A stretch of DNA of 64,000 bases, taken from the NCBI GenBank assembly GCA_002633025.1, contig NMRB01000978.1:61029-125028 (forward strand), in the 5' to 3' direction. Below are positions 34,001-43,872 of this stretch, in pieces (position 1 is the stretch's first letter; every line of letters begins with the position of its first letter). The notes below the pieces were generated by a model. The model had not been told where the DNA came from. It saw only the letters and a list, made by a program, of their open reading frames with translations, and did not search any database. The DNA is from Notospermus geniculatus (lineage: Eukaryota > Nemertea > Pilidiophora > Heteronemertea > Lineidae). Both the position numbers and the translations under genes were made by a program.

Positions 34001-37000
34001 AAAATCTTCACCCCAGGCAGATAATTTTATAGAGCACTTTTCTTCGGCATAGTATTTCAGTTCTTCTGCATTAACATGTAGTATCATTTCTTTTATTTAG
34101 GGCAAAAAGTTTATCATCTGGAAACTGAGTGATTTAGACGACTGTGATAAGGTGGTTTCTCTGTTCTTATTTGGCGAATGTTATAATCAACTGTGGAAAG
34201 AAAGTACAGGCAATGTGATTGGTCTCCTTAACCCCTCGTTCATGGCTCCTGCTGACAAGGTAACTCTCCATTCCTTCAAAAGAAAAAGTATAGACCGTTC
34301 TCAAATTGATGTAAACGACAAAGGTCTGTGCACTTCTGCCGAAATCTCAACCACAACCTCGGTCTGACTCTGATACTGAATGACGTGACACAGACAACCC
34401 CACGACAGTGACGTCGAAGACGTTGCGTCAGACTCGACCATTGCTGAATCATGTATGGCCTCACGTCAGCCGGTTTCAGATCGAGGTTCTGGTTGAGATT
34501 TTGGCGGAAGTGCGCAGATCTGCGAATTGGAGAATGGTCTAGTCATCAGCTCATCACATTCATGAAGCTGGAGGATCCCAGGAGAACTTATCTCAATCAT
34601 TGTTTCCTGTTTTGAGGTTGTTATAATTTACTTCATTTACAGCAAAAGCAGAAGAATGAACTGTGTTTGACCATTGACCATCCTCAGAAAGTTATGATGA
34701 TGGGCAAATCGAAGGACCTCGGCAGGTGTCTTGCGCGTACAAAAGCTGGAAACGCTTGCTCAAACTTCGTTAATACGTAAGTTCGAAAACTTGAGTGTCC
34801 TGTTTCTTTTGAGTGATGATGATTATGTCTCAAAATTCGAAGTCTTGCCTTTTCGTAATACGTTGGACCGCCTCTGAAAATTCTCATGAAATTCCTTTCC
34901 TTTCGTATCTCACTGTGCTAGCATGTCCTGTTTTCAGTCGAACTGGTAATTTCTGCTCGTACCATGTGCAGAAAGCTTATAAGAAGACATCAGCCAAGAG
35001 ATCTGAACTTCAAGCAGGGTCAGTATGAGAACGGTTCAGCTGACTTTCGGCCGAGATTGAGAGAGAGACTGTTCTGCTACCTCAACCACAGGGGCTTGGA
35101 ATTTGAGATTTGCACCGAGTTGAGGTACGTCAGGCTCGAGTGTGCTCGTGCCTTGGGCACATGAGCCTGACGTACCTCGACTCAGTGCAAATCTTAAATT
35201 CCAAGCCCCTGTGCCTCGACCTGTAAGCAGAGGATCTATTTGTGAAGTTCTATATATCCAGATGCTCTGGTTCCGTTCTGCTGTGTGGTACAAACTATGG
35301 AGAGGTTAACAAAATCATATCAAACTTTCTTGATTCCAGCGTCCGTGCTCCAGTTCCAAGAAGTTTTGAGAAGAGGCTGTTTGATAAAGGCCAGGAAGTC
35401 TACTACCAAGGCCAGTGCTTCTCATCAGAAAGGTACAGATTAACTTTAACACTGTGCAACACTGCTTTATCTTGCCGTGATAAGTAGGCCTAGTCTTACT
35501 TTTATAATGCATGTTGCTTCTAATCAAATTTCTATTGCATTTTGTAGTTTTAAACAGCAGAAGAAGTCGGACAAAGTCACGCTTGGCTCCATGAAAAATC
35601 ATGGCAGCAAACCAGGCACAGCATCACTGGTAAAGTTACAGCCAGAGGATGAAGAAAAGTTGAATGAATTAATGAGTGCCAGGAAGGAATCATTGTAAGT
35701 TTGTTGAAGACATTCTACCGTTATATTCAGTCAGCTAGGTTCTCTAAAGCCTGAAATCAGCTGATGAACCACTGCGTTAACTTCGATGCATCTATATTCT
35801 CCAGCCAAGATATGTTGCAACGGCCAACAGTTGGATCCATCAATTTCATGAAACACCTGCAGAACAACCACAAAAAAGAGCAAGGTTTGTTGCTTTTTGT
35901 GAGATGAGTTGTTAAATTTTTTTTTCCTTTAAAAAAAATTTACCTCCATGTGCGAGTTGTTAGACTTTCTGCCAGTTCAGATTTTGTCTCTCAATAGTTT
36001 CTGTAGAGAAACGTCAATAAAACCTAATTCTTGTTCGTCTCATTTCAGAAAAAAAGGACAAAGGAAAGCCTCTCATACCCGTTACATTCAAAAGTTTCAT
36101 GAAAGAGGCCAAACAAAATATCGCACACTCCGTAACTGGTGGTAAAGCACCTGCTGCTGCGGCATCTGCCTCAATATCATCTCAGGGAATTGGAATGACC
36201 CCGCCGCCTTCTATAGCTGTACCGCAGCTCGGGCGTGGATTAAGGCCTGGGTCAGATATCCTCTTGGAGAGTCCGACAAAAGATAAGGGGCAGGGCTCCA
36301 TATGGGGTGGAGACGAGGGTGAGAAATCGTCACTCCCTGGGTTACCGAGTAACCTCAAGACCATGAGTAAGGTAAGAATTTGAGAGAATAAAATTGCGTA
36401 CAATAAAAGCAATCATTCGTCAGATTTTGAATCGGTGTAACATTAGCTGTGAGTAGACTGTCATTTCCACTCCCCATTTTGGCAGTTCTGAGAAAGGGTG
36501 TACCACCTCTATGCCTCCATGCAAAAGCCATTTTGTTTGTTCACCAGTTTGAAATTCTTGGTATTTCTATGCTACAAGTATACTCGTTGCTTTAGGAAAG
36601 TATTTCTATGCTGCATGTATACCCGTTGCTTTAGGAAAAATATTTCTATGCTACATGTATTCTCGTTGCTTTAGGAAAAAGCTGCGGCCAAGCTGAAGAA
36701 GACCATCAAGGCCCAAGACCCAAACTGTGTGAAAAAGAAAGTGTCTCCAGAAGCTCAGCAAAGAATTAAAAAGAGATTACTGCAAAGATCTGAAGGTGAT
36801 TTTTATATCATCTTTCATCACGTTCAAGGCAATCCATTCTGAGAGTTGTAAAATCAGCATTTTTAATACAGATTATTGGAAATTTCTCATGATTATATCA
36901 CCAAAATGTCAGACTTTTGACAATTAACACTTCTTATGATCATATCACCAAATTGACCGACTGTTTATAATTATTCCTTCCTGTGTGATGAATAAGATCA

Positions 37001-39203
37001 AAAATAGATACCGGTAACGACTTAATCTATTTTTGATAAGGTGCAATATTATGCTATGTTTACCCCGGTACTCCATGTAGATGTGCTAAAAATGGGATGG
37101 AAGCGCTAATTTAAATATGACAAAAATAGCTTGTCATGTGCGATAGAAATAGCTTGTTATGTCTAGTTTTCAACACCACCACCAATATTTTCCAAAAATT
37201 GCCGGTCCTTGGTTTGCAAAACTTTTTGCGGCTACATTTTAACCTCGAAGTTTGAATGACACTGGGTGATTTCAAAGTTGGTTTTAACACCGGTTTTACA
37301 ATGCTTTAAAGCATTATAAAACCGGTACTAAAACCAACTTTGAAATCACCCACTGTAGAATGTAGACTCAGAAGTTTGAGTGACACTGTAGAATGTAGAC
37401 TCAGAAGTTTGAGTGACACTGTAGAATGTAGACTCAGAGACTGCTATTTATTCCTCACAGAGCAAGAGAATCCATCACAGGCGTCGCCTCCAGCAAAGAA
37501 ACCACGAATTCTTGGTGGTGTAGACATCGACTCTGAAGAAGTGCAAGAGTTGCTAAAAGCAGGCTCATCACATAAAGGAGCAGTTGCAGATGCAAGTCAT
37601 TATTTGCTCATCATTTATATGCGTAAATCCGTAATCCATATTTGCTCATCATTTTATAGGGGGCACAACCCTCATCGCGTAAATCCATAATCCATATTTT
37701 CGTGTCTCAGCAAAGTAGGGCTAGGCCTATGTAATTATGTAGCGTGTTCGAAAACTTACTCGCGCCTACACCGGCCTGGCATGACAGCGTTTTATTTGCC
37801 GGGAGTTCTCAAGTCGTGCCTGGCACTACTAACCCTACCCCCTGAGCCGGTTACTGCGGGAAGTATCCCAGCATGCAGAGCATGATGTCACTTTGGAATG
37901 TAGATGCACACACCCCTCGCATACATCGATCCATACCGGTACATCGGCGTGCAAAAGAAATAAAAGTTTATCAGTTCGTAATCTTCTCTGACTTTGTTTT
38001 ACAGGTTATTACGGAAGCAGAAGAAAAATACTTCGCAACCCTGGAAAGTAAAGAAAAAATGGAGGACAAGATGTCTCAAACCAAGCGTGTTCTTTGTAGT
38101 GTCGTCTCGTGCAGGGAGGTAAGAACTCTTTTCTTCTAGTTTCATTAATTTCATCCTGAAAACAGAGTTGAATTTTGACTTTGCTAAATCAATTTGTTGC
38201 ATACTTCCAGTGCAAATACACAGCTCAGAAAGCAGCGGACCGTTGTAAGAAACTTGGACACAATCTGTCATATTCAAAGGCATATAAACAATTCTTCAAA
38301 TGCGCCGACTGTGGAAACAGGACCATTGCTTATGACAAATATCCTAATAAAAGTTGCAAGTAAGTAAACTGCAGGTTCGCCATTCCGTGGGATAGACTGT
38401 AAACCTGCCAATGTAGGTAGCAGTTTTTTGAATGGGGACTTCAGCATAATCTACAGGGTGGGCCAGAGAAAGTGTCTCTTGAACAATAGCATTTCTATTG
38501 TTTCCCTATTGTTCGAGGGACACTTTCTCCGGCCCACCCTCTAGTAAACGCTTTTCATCAAATTAATGATTGCATGGATCTAGAGCCAAAGAAGGCCAAG
38601 TTTTGGGCGAGAAAGTTGTGGAATTTGCAGTGTTCATCTCTGCAGTTACTGGCATTTTTCCATTACTGAGTTAATCAAAGCTATGGACACATGAGGACCT
38701 CATTCGAAGTCGTGCTCATCACTTGAATCAACTGGTTCATGGGAAAAAGACCATGGCATTCACTTTGTTTGAATCTCTTTTCAGAAAATGTGGTGGATCA
38801 AGATATGAAAGGACATCCATGTTAGCAGTAAGTCTGAATCAACTTCCATTGACTTGGCACATGTTGCACTGTCAACTCTTACATTCTGACACTGCCATAC
38901 TGAGGGAGGTGTAAAGATTTTTAGCATTGATATCAGCCCGTATTCTAGAAGCCTCCTTAACTCTAAGGTCCACTTTAAGCTTTTGTATTCTGCCCTGCAA
39001 ACAATAGCTAAAGGTAAACTTAAGAGTTAAGGAAGCTTCTAGAATAAGGCCCATCATTTGTCAAGGTATAAATGCTATTTCTTTACGAAGATTGCATGTC
39101 TGACAAGTGTCTTTATTTTCAGGAGCGCAAAGGTGTGCAACTTGAGAGTGAGAAGCTCCTCCTGCGAGGAGAAGAGCAGAAGTTTTTGAACAGCCTGAAC
39201 TGA
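31038..39203 (+). CDS. MCM10: MCM10 replication initiation factor, copy 1 (complete)
   Basis: MCM10 loads onto the MCM2-7 helicase at origins and recruits DNA polymerase alpha. Exons by eye: 31038-31182, 31314-31793, 31989-32123, 32402-32812, 33370-33523, 33690-33852, 34101-34259, 34643-34776, 34938-35018, 35340-35432, 35548-35694, 35805-35884, 36049-36371, 36675-36795, 37461-37591, 38005-38118, 38211-38359, 38785-38827, 39123-39203. All phases join, giving about 1047 residues (human about 875). Seen: two or three acidic xEEIDDFLA-type repeats in the N-terminus (residues 18-150), a coiled coil near 209-225 (RLMRMEAEMAQLRKQL), the OB-fold core (445-590, DWVTIGV, VSLFLFGE, LCLTIDHPQKVMMMG), the CCCH zinc finger (about 580-605, FCSYH), and the C-terminal paired zinc motifs (957-1015, FFKCADCGNRT, NKSCKKCGG). 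It ends FLNSLN, like vertebrate MCM10. Intron 15 appears to be GC-AG. AATAAA at 39642-39647. Confidence 0.93.
33001..33319. mobile_element. MITE in MCM10 copy 1 intron 4
   Basis: The ends are CAGTGTTCTCCAACT and AGTTGGAGAACACTG, exact inverses, with repeated GAGTCAAAAT boxes inside. In MCM10 copy 2 only the left part survives (from 45838), because a deletion removed the right end together with the sequence up to the exon 5 acceptor. Confidence 0.8.
34293..34540. mobile_element. Inverted-repeat element in MCM10 copy 1 intron 7
   Basis: Ends TAGACCGTTCTCAAATTG and its approximate inverse (CGAATTGGAGAATGGTCTA); interior GCCGAAATCTCAACCACAAC and its inverse. The orthologous copy is at 46824-47074 and another family member at 20515-20737, so this insertion predates the duplication. 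Confidence 0.75.
35087..35214. repeat. Long hairpin in MCM10 intron 9
   Basis: Two arms of about 50 bp (CACAGGGGCTTGGAATTTGA... and its inverse) separated by about 25 bp. It is also present in copy 2 (about 49054-49182), so it predates the duplication. Confidence 0.75.
37264..37351. mobile_element. 88-bp hairpin MITE present only in MCM10 copy 1
   Basis: GGGTGATTTCAAAGTTGGTT at the left is mirrored at the right, with ACCGGTTTTA and its inverse around the centre. ACT lies on both sides (37261-37263, 37352-37354), and the empty site in copy 2 (near 51211) has a single ACT. Confidence 0.9.
37352..37437. repeat. 33-bp minisatellite in MCM10 intron 14, short allele
   Basis: About three units of GAATGTAGACTCAGAAGTTT plus GAGTGACACTGTA end 23 bp before exon 15. 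The unit length is a multiple of three and its frame is open into exon 15. Copy 2 has about seven units. Confidence 0.85.
38936..39053. mobile_element. MITE in MCM10 copy 1 intron 18
   Basis: Ends GCCCGTATTCTAGAAGCCTC and its near inverse (GCTTCTAGAATAAGGCCC). ATCA flanks both sides, and the empty site in copy 2 (near 52950) has one ATCA. A relative lies at about 61141-61255. Confidence 0.85.
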
Positions 39204-39425
39204 CCACCCATGTATGACTGAAGGTAAAGAGCAACAGTATCTGAACTGACCACCCGTGTATGACAGAAGGTAAAGAGCAGCAGTATCTGAACTGACCACC
39301 CATGTATGACAGTGTCTGGCCTTCAAGGAAAAGAACAGCAGTAATACTGAACTGATCATCCATGTAGGGCAGTGTCTGGTCTGGGAGGAGAACAGCAGCT
39401 GACTACCCATGTACGGTACTCCAAT
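39195..39425. repeat. Minisatellite in the MCM10 copy 1 3' UTR
   Basis: Imperfect units of about 50-60 bp contain CTGAACTGACCACCCATGTA and a GTGTCTGG/AAGGTAAAGAGCAGC part. The array begins at the stop codon itself and has about four or five units here; copy 2 (53095-53475) has more. Confidence 0.8.
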
Positions 39426-39991
39426 GTCTGGCCTATTTCTGTACTTATTTTTCTTTTAAATTTAGTGTTTACTGTTTACTCTTATTGATGCATGTATGAT
39501 TTGGATACCTTTTTGATGCATGTATGATTTTGGATATGTTTTATCACCATTTTGGTGGATGCATTTATATCTGTACATCTATACAGATGCATCTTTTAAC
39601 ACCATTTTGGTGGATGTGTTTATATCTGTACATCTATACAGAATAAATTCCTTTTAAAATGATTTAGTTCTGAGCATTTTATTCCATTGTATCTCATAAT
39701 TATTTTTATTATAGGCCTACTGTATGCAATAAACATTAATATGGCTATTTCTGCAGCAGCAATACCCAGGAGTTGTCCATCCAATGGACCTGTCTGCCTA
39801 TGGCCAAATGTCCACAAGAAAGGGTTAAAAAAGCATGCTTTGCAAAGTTTACTTTATTTCACAACAACTGAGAAGTGATTTTTTGTTGCAAGTGAATAAA
39901 TTGAAAACTGAGTACAAAATGATGTGCCGTATACAACATTTTCAGTCCAAATATTCCTTCTAAACTGGCCAATTTCCAGCCAGAGGTGATT

Positions 39992-41272
39992 CTAAAATTG
40001 ACATATCGTGTCCGCCTCAGATGTTGAAATCATATTACAAATGTCTTCGATTTTCCACGAGGTGAGTTTATTAATGACCGTGAAGCTTCGCCTCTTGTTC
40101 AGCGTTACGAAGTTAGACACTATTCCAAAAATTTTTGTCCTGGCTGCGCCATCCAGCATGACCGCCGCTCCAGAACTACCTCTGGCCGTGTCGCATTTAC
40201 TAAGGACGATGTTCCCGTTGAGGCCGACGTTCCGCGACTCGATGTCGCACGAAGATTTTAATAAAAATGACCGACGTCGGTCTGGGTAAAAAAATTGAAT
40301 GCGTCTTTGATTGTCTATTTTGCTTGAGACGAATTGCAGTCTTCCAGTGGAGTGTTTAATGGGCGAGATAAGTTCTATCACGGCGTAATCAAAAGGCGCC
40401 CGGTTGATGAAACCGTCCGTCTCCAACCACCCCAAAGGTATATTCATCTTCTTGACATAGAAAACGTTGTAACCAACTCTGGACGTCACCCTGATTCTGA
40501 GACGTGCAGTCGTTATCTTGTACTTTTTCCCGTCGTGTAGACAGTGGGCAGCCGTGAGGACATGTCGTGGTGTTAGAAGCGTCCCTGTGCAACCCGTCGA
40601 CAACCTCACCACATTTGACAGCGGTGGACGGTGTCTTCTCGAGTTAGGAACGCGCACCGTGTTGTCTTCACCGAAGACGAACCGACTCCGACGACGTCGC
40701 GGTGAATGCGCACTTCGCTTCCGTCGGGAATGTTCGTGTCGTCTACCACTGCGTACAAAATGATTCATTTTCTCAGCATCGGTCAAAAGAAAGGCGGCAA
40801 AATCATGATTATTTCGAAGTTTGTCCTGTAGACGAATTGGAATTGAGCCGTGCCTGACATCGATTCGACTTCCATCGCGAAACAAACTTTGAAAGCCGAA
40901 AAATAAATTGTGCTCATTATTTTCAGTCGGTGAATGGTCGTCCGTCCTCCGTCGGTTCTGTCTCGAATCCGTCTCTTTTCCATTCTTAAATTGCGTTATT
41001 TTGTAGCGCTTTGAAGTTCGTACCTTTCCGCGCCGAGCACGTCGTCTCCGCATCCTCTTTCCTGCTCGTGGAATCACTCCCGTTGACTGCGTGTGGCGAG
41101 CATTCAGAAAAATAGCTTGGATGTCAGCAACGTCGGTGGAACTCCTTCGTTCGGAAATATTTCGTTGCGTTCGTGGCCGCGTACTCGTTTTTTGGATCGA
41201 GCCACATTCTAATCCACCGACAAATATTGCAAAGAGCACAAAAATCATGTCGTTGAACTGTGATAGTCTCAT
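39992..41272 (-). CDS. PRSS23: PRSS23-like secreted S1 serine protease, copy 1
   Basis: An intronless 426-residue protein. Residues 1-24 form a signal peptide (hydrophobic MIFVLFAIFVGG after a short N-terminus). A long, very basic pro-region follows (residues 25-215, with RRRRARRGK and HSRRKRSAHSPRRRRSR as likely furin-type cleavage sites). The trypsin-like domain follows: His243 in LTAAHC, Asp295 in APFDYAVIEL, Ser367 in CDTARGSSGAAV. The CTGTLLTPRHVLTAAHCLHD wording and the GWxxTDG...DYAVIEL arrangement match serine protease 23 and relatives, whose substrates are poorly known. The triad is intact, so activity is plausible. The usual GDSGGP is GSSGAA here. It converges on MCM10, with an AATAAA (minus strand) at 39853-39858, roughly 200 bp from the MCM10 polyadenylation signal. 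The gene symbol reflects family likeness. Confidence 0.88.
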   Translation of the reverse strand: MRLSQFNDMIFVLFAIFVGGLECGSIQKTSTRPRTQRNISERRSSTDVADIQAIFLNARHTQSTGVIPRAGKRMRRRRARRGKVRTSKRYKITQFKNGKETDSRQNRRRTDDHSPTENNEHNLFFGFQSLFRDGSRIDVRHGSIPIRLQDKLRNNHDFAAFLLTDAEKMNHFVRSGRRHEHSRRKRSAHSPRRRRSRFVFGEDNTVRVPNSRRHRPPLSNVVRLSTGCTGTLLTPRHVLTAAHCLHDGKKYKITTARLRIRVTSRVGYNVFYVKKMNIPLGWLETDGFINRAPFDYAVIELISPIKHSTGRLQFVSSKIDNQRRIQFFYPDRRRSFLLKSSCDIESRNVGLNGNIVLSKCDTARGSSGAAVMLDGAARTKIFGIVSNFVTLNKRRSFTVINKLTSWKIEDICNMISTSEADTICQF

Positions 41273-41570
41273 TCTTGCTGCTCTAATGTTGTCTCAAGTT
41301 GTCTGAACCGACGTTTCGACCGAATTGAGAAGGCGGGCCCTTCGAGTACCGTTTAAAACCCCGTTTTTTTTCTGGAACAGTCAACGTTATCGAATCAATC
41401 ACGTGAGTGGCCTAGGGTGTGGAAACCAGGCACCAATAAATCACGCAATCAAAGTGACATGCAACCTGGCGAGACCCCGCTGCGAAAATGGGTTTGGTTT
41501 TGACACAAGCCGTGACAATATTAAAGGCCGGGTTTGTGATCAGTTTAACCGCGCATATAATATGGTCATC

Positions 41571-41802
41571 AGGCCCGGATTTAGAGGGGGCACGTGCCCC
41601 CCGTATTTTTTGAGGGACAATGATTTTTTACTGCATTTTTTGGAAGAATCGTCTAGTATTTTCTAGTATTTCATGTCCAGGATGCTGGGAAATCGCATCT
41701 CAGAGCTTTGACTTTTCATATTTTCCCGGGGTATGCGCCAACTGAGGGCTTCGCCCTCAGGGTTGTGCCCCCCGTATTTCTGAAACCTGGATCCGGCCCT
41801 GG
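41571..41802. mobile_element. hAT-like MITE present only in copy 1 of the duplication
   Basis: Left end CAGGCCCGGATTTAGAGGGG, right end CCTGGATCCGGCCCTG. GTCAT (or GGTCATC, boundary ambiguous) is duplicated at both sides, and copy 2 has the single uninterrupted site near 55591. This gives a filled/empty site pair for the family. Confidence 0.9.
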
Positions 41803-41969
41803 TCATCCCACAGGAGGCTGTCAACTTCCTTTCGCTATCGTAGTCAGTCACGTCCCCCTCGTACGGTATTACAATATAAAGAAACCTGTTGGCGCTCGCT
41901 GCGCCTGAAAGGGCACACGAACCGTCCACGTGCGCCTGTCCCGCCGAAGGGAGCGGCGAGCGCCACAGG

Positions 41970-42124
41970 CGCGGATCCAAGGGGGGCGCACGCCCCCCTT
42001 TCGGCCAAAAAATCTGTAAAATCTACCGCGAAATTCCCGGGCGAAATTCTGAAATTTGGAGAAATGATCGAAATTCACCGCAGATTCAATACCTCTCTTT
42101 TCTGAAATCGTGGATCCTCGCCTG
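41970..42124. mobile_element. hAT-like MITE present in both copies of the duplication
   Basis: Left end CAGGCGCGGATCCAAGGGGG, right end GTGGATCCTCGCCTG. The matching element in copy 2 starts at 55763 and lacks its right end. It predates the duplication. Confidence 0.75.
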
Positions 42125-42740
42125 AAGGCCTCAGTTACTCAGGATGGACCCCGCCCCCTCGTAACACTAGGCCTCGTGTGCACGTGGTTTCGTTCCGTAT
42201 TTGAACTTCGCGGGAAAACCCATGGGCGTGGCGGGGAAGCCCAGAACTTCTTTTGGGTTTCCCAGAAATAAATCGCCGTGCGCAGTAATGTAATTAACTT
42301 TGAATAAGTAGGAATAAAAATCCCAAATTCATAATATGCGTGGGCATCATAAATATACTTATTATTTTTTCTCCAATAAAACGCAATCAAACCTGCTTTT
42401 TGTGTTTAGTACGTTAAGCCATTTAGAACTATATTATAGCAGTGGCAGGTTACACCGGTGACGCGGGCTATTTACAAACGCACTGGCTATTCGTACCGTC
42501 ACGGTGCAAATAACGCCAAACCAGATCTTATTCACACCGTCGTAAACAGCCAATCAGAGAGCTTCATTCAAGGCATGCCAGATGAAGTTACCGGTATCAT
42601 CTCGCACAATGCCGGATTTTTTTTCAATATTCTTGATGAAAACGTTAATTTATAACCACTACCAGGAAAAAAAGTTTTATAGTCAATGCTTTTGGGCAAG
42701 GCCTACTAAAGTATCTATGATTCCGCACAGTTTGCAGCAT

Positions 42741-42815
42741 GAGCCTCAGTGGCCGAGTGGTTTGCGCGGGTGGTTATCGAACGGAAGGCCGCGGGTTCGA
42801 GCCCCGTCATAACAG
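42741..42815 (+). other. tRNA-like sequence with pol III A and B boxes
   Basis: An A box (TGGCCGAGTGG) and a B box (GGGTTCGAGCCCC) are spaced as in a tRNA gene, and a T-rich tail follows from 42816. The 5' and 3' ends do not form an acceptor stem by eye, so I call it a tRNA pseudogene or SINE head, not a functional tRNA. Confidence 0.55.
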
Positions 42816-43034
42816 TTCTTCTTTTATTTTCTTTTAGTTCTTCTTTTCTTTTAGTTCTTCTTTCACCTCCTTATTCTTGTTTTCGCCTTTTTATCTATAT
42901 CCGTGTGACTGTCGGAAAACGGGGAACTGCGTAATTCTTGAGCCAATTTTTTTTTTAAAATTAGGGCCTAGCCCTACTAGGCCTAGCCTAGGCCTATGAA
43001 AAATATTTTATCATCAGACAGCAGAGGCCAACAT

Positions 43035-43414
43035 TTCATCAAAAAAATGTGAAAGATGGGATCACTGGACCCCGTCAAAGGAAAAAAATTGCCCAGGCTA
43101 AAATATCATTTTAGATCTGCTGCCCACCAGTCAGGACTTTTCGCCCGATCGCCAGTTGTCGGTCAATTGAACTGCGCAGCTCGAAGGAATGGCGCGCATT
43201 TCAATCTACCAACTTGCAGAGTTCATCCATTGGCCGACAAGTATGCAGCCCATTTGGACGGCTAGCGGTTGTGGGTCGATTGGCCCATCAAACGTTTGAT
43301 TCACCGACCGAAGCAGACGACAGAAACTGTCAATTTTGTGACTTAAGTGAAGTGGACGATGAAAATCATTTTATTTCAGCTGCGAATTTCTGCAGCAAGA
43401 AAGATATGAACTAG
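43035..43414 (+). pseudogene. Possible LINE C-terminal remnant
   Basis: Broken plus-strand frames include RNCQFCDLSEVDDENHFIS followed by Lys/Cys-rich residues. This C-x2-C...(E/D)xEHF pattern resembles the small zinc motif at the C-terminus of many non-LTR retrotransposon polyproteins. No reverse transcriptase is present and the frame changes around 43260. The evidence is weak. Confidence 0.35.
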
Positions 43415-43554
43415 GCTGCTTTCCAAATTTATGATCTTAGTAAATTGTCCCCACAATCTCTCTGTCCTTGGAGGAGTGGTTCCTCCCGGGTTCATAGATC
43501 TGTCAGATCTTTTCGACATGGAGAACCCCTGCTCTCTTACCACCCTGGTAGCAC

Positions 43555-43690
43555 ATTTTATTTTGGTTCCCGATCCCCGATCTTGATGATCGGGAACCAT
43601 ATTTTTTGGGCCGTGTTGTCAGTGTGTGTGTGTGTGTCTGTCTGTCCGTCTGTCACGCCTCCATTATCTCCTTCAACAGCTACAGCTCTG
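43555..43690. repeat. Hairpin plus GT and CTGT microsatellite
   Basis: TTTTGGTTCCCGATCCCCGATC pairs in part with GATCGGGAACCATATTTT (about 43560-43605), and a (GT)n-CTGTCTGTCCGTCTGTC run follows (43617-43655). This looks like the end of another interspersed repeat lying against the MITE at 43691. Confidence 0.6.
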
Positions 43691-43794
43691 GCCCCGTATT
43701 CATAAAACTACTAAGTCTAAGTATGACACTTCCTTTGTTCAACACAAAAGATAAGTGTCATACTTAGACTTAAGTTGCTTTATGAATACGGGGC
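43691..43794. mobile_element. Harbinger-type MITE at the duplication junction
   Basis: A 104-bp near-hairpin: GCCCCGTATTCATAAAACTA at the left and TTTATGAATACGGGGC at the right; CTG flanks both sides (43688-43690, 43795-43797). Internal AAGTATGACACTT and AAGTGTCATACTT match the MITE at 17412-17517. The duplicated segment starts eight bases after it. Confidence 0.9.
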
Positions 43795-43872
43795 CTGGTT
43801 ACACAGATGAACCTGTATGCCTATTTAAGAATATCTCAAGCAAAAGCCAAAACATATTTTCTCAATTTACAG

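Larger units (their letters stand above)
31244..42478. repeat. Tandem segmental duplication, copy 1
   Basis: About 11.2 kb containing MCM10 exons 2-19, the protease and about 1.2 kb beyond it. Copy 2 is 43803-56240. Left similarity begins at ACAGATGAACCTGTATGCC and right similarity ends at GCGGGCTATTTACAAA. Exons are nearly identical and introns align throughout, apart from insertions and deletions. Confidence 0.92.

Noticed and set aside
39192-39410. Minus-strand frames rich in HTWVVSS/SYTGGQ repeats
   Set aside because: They are shadows of the MCM10 3' UTR minisatellite on the other strand.
40008-40763. Plus-strand frames inside the protease gene, matched in copy 2
   Set aside because: They lie antisense to an intact catalytic-triad protease and mirror its codon pattern.
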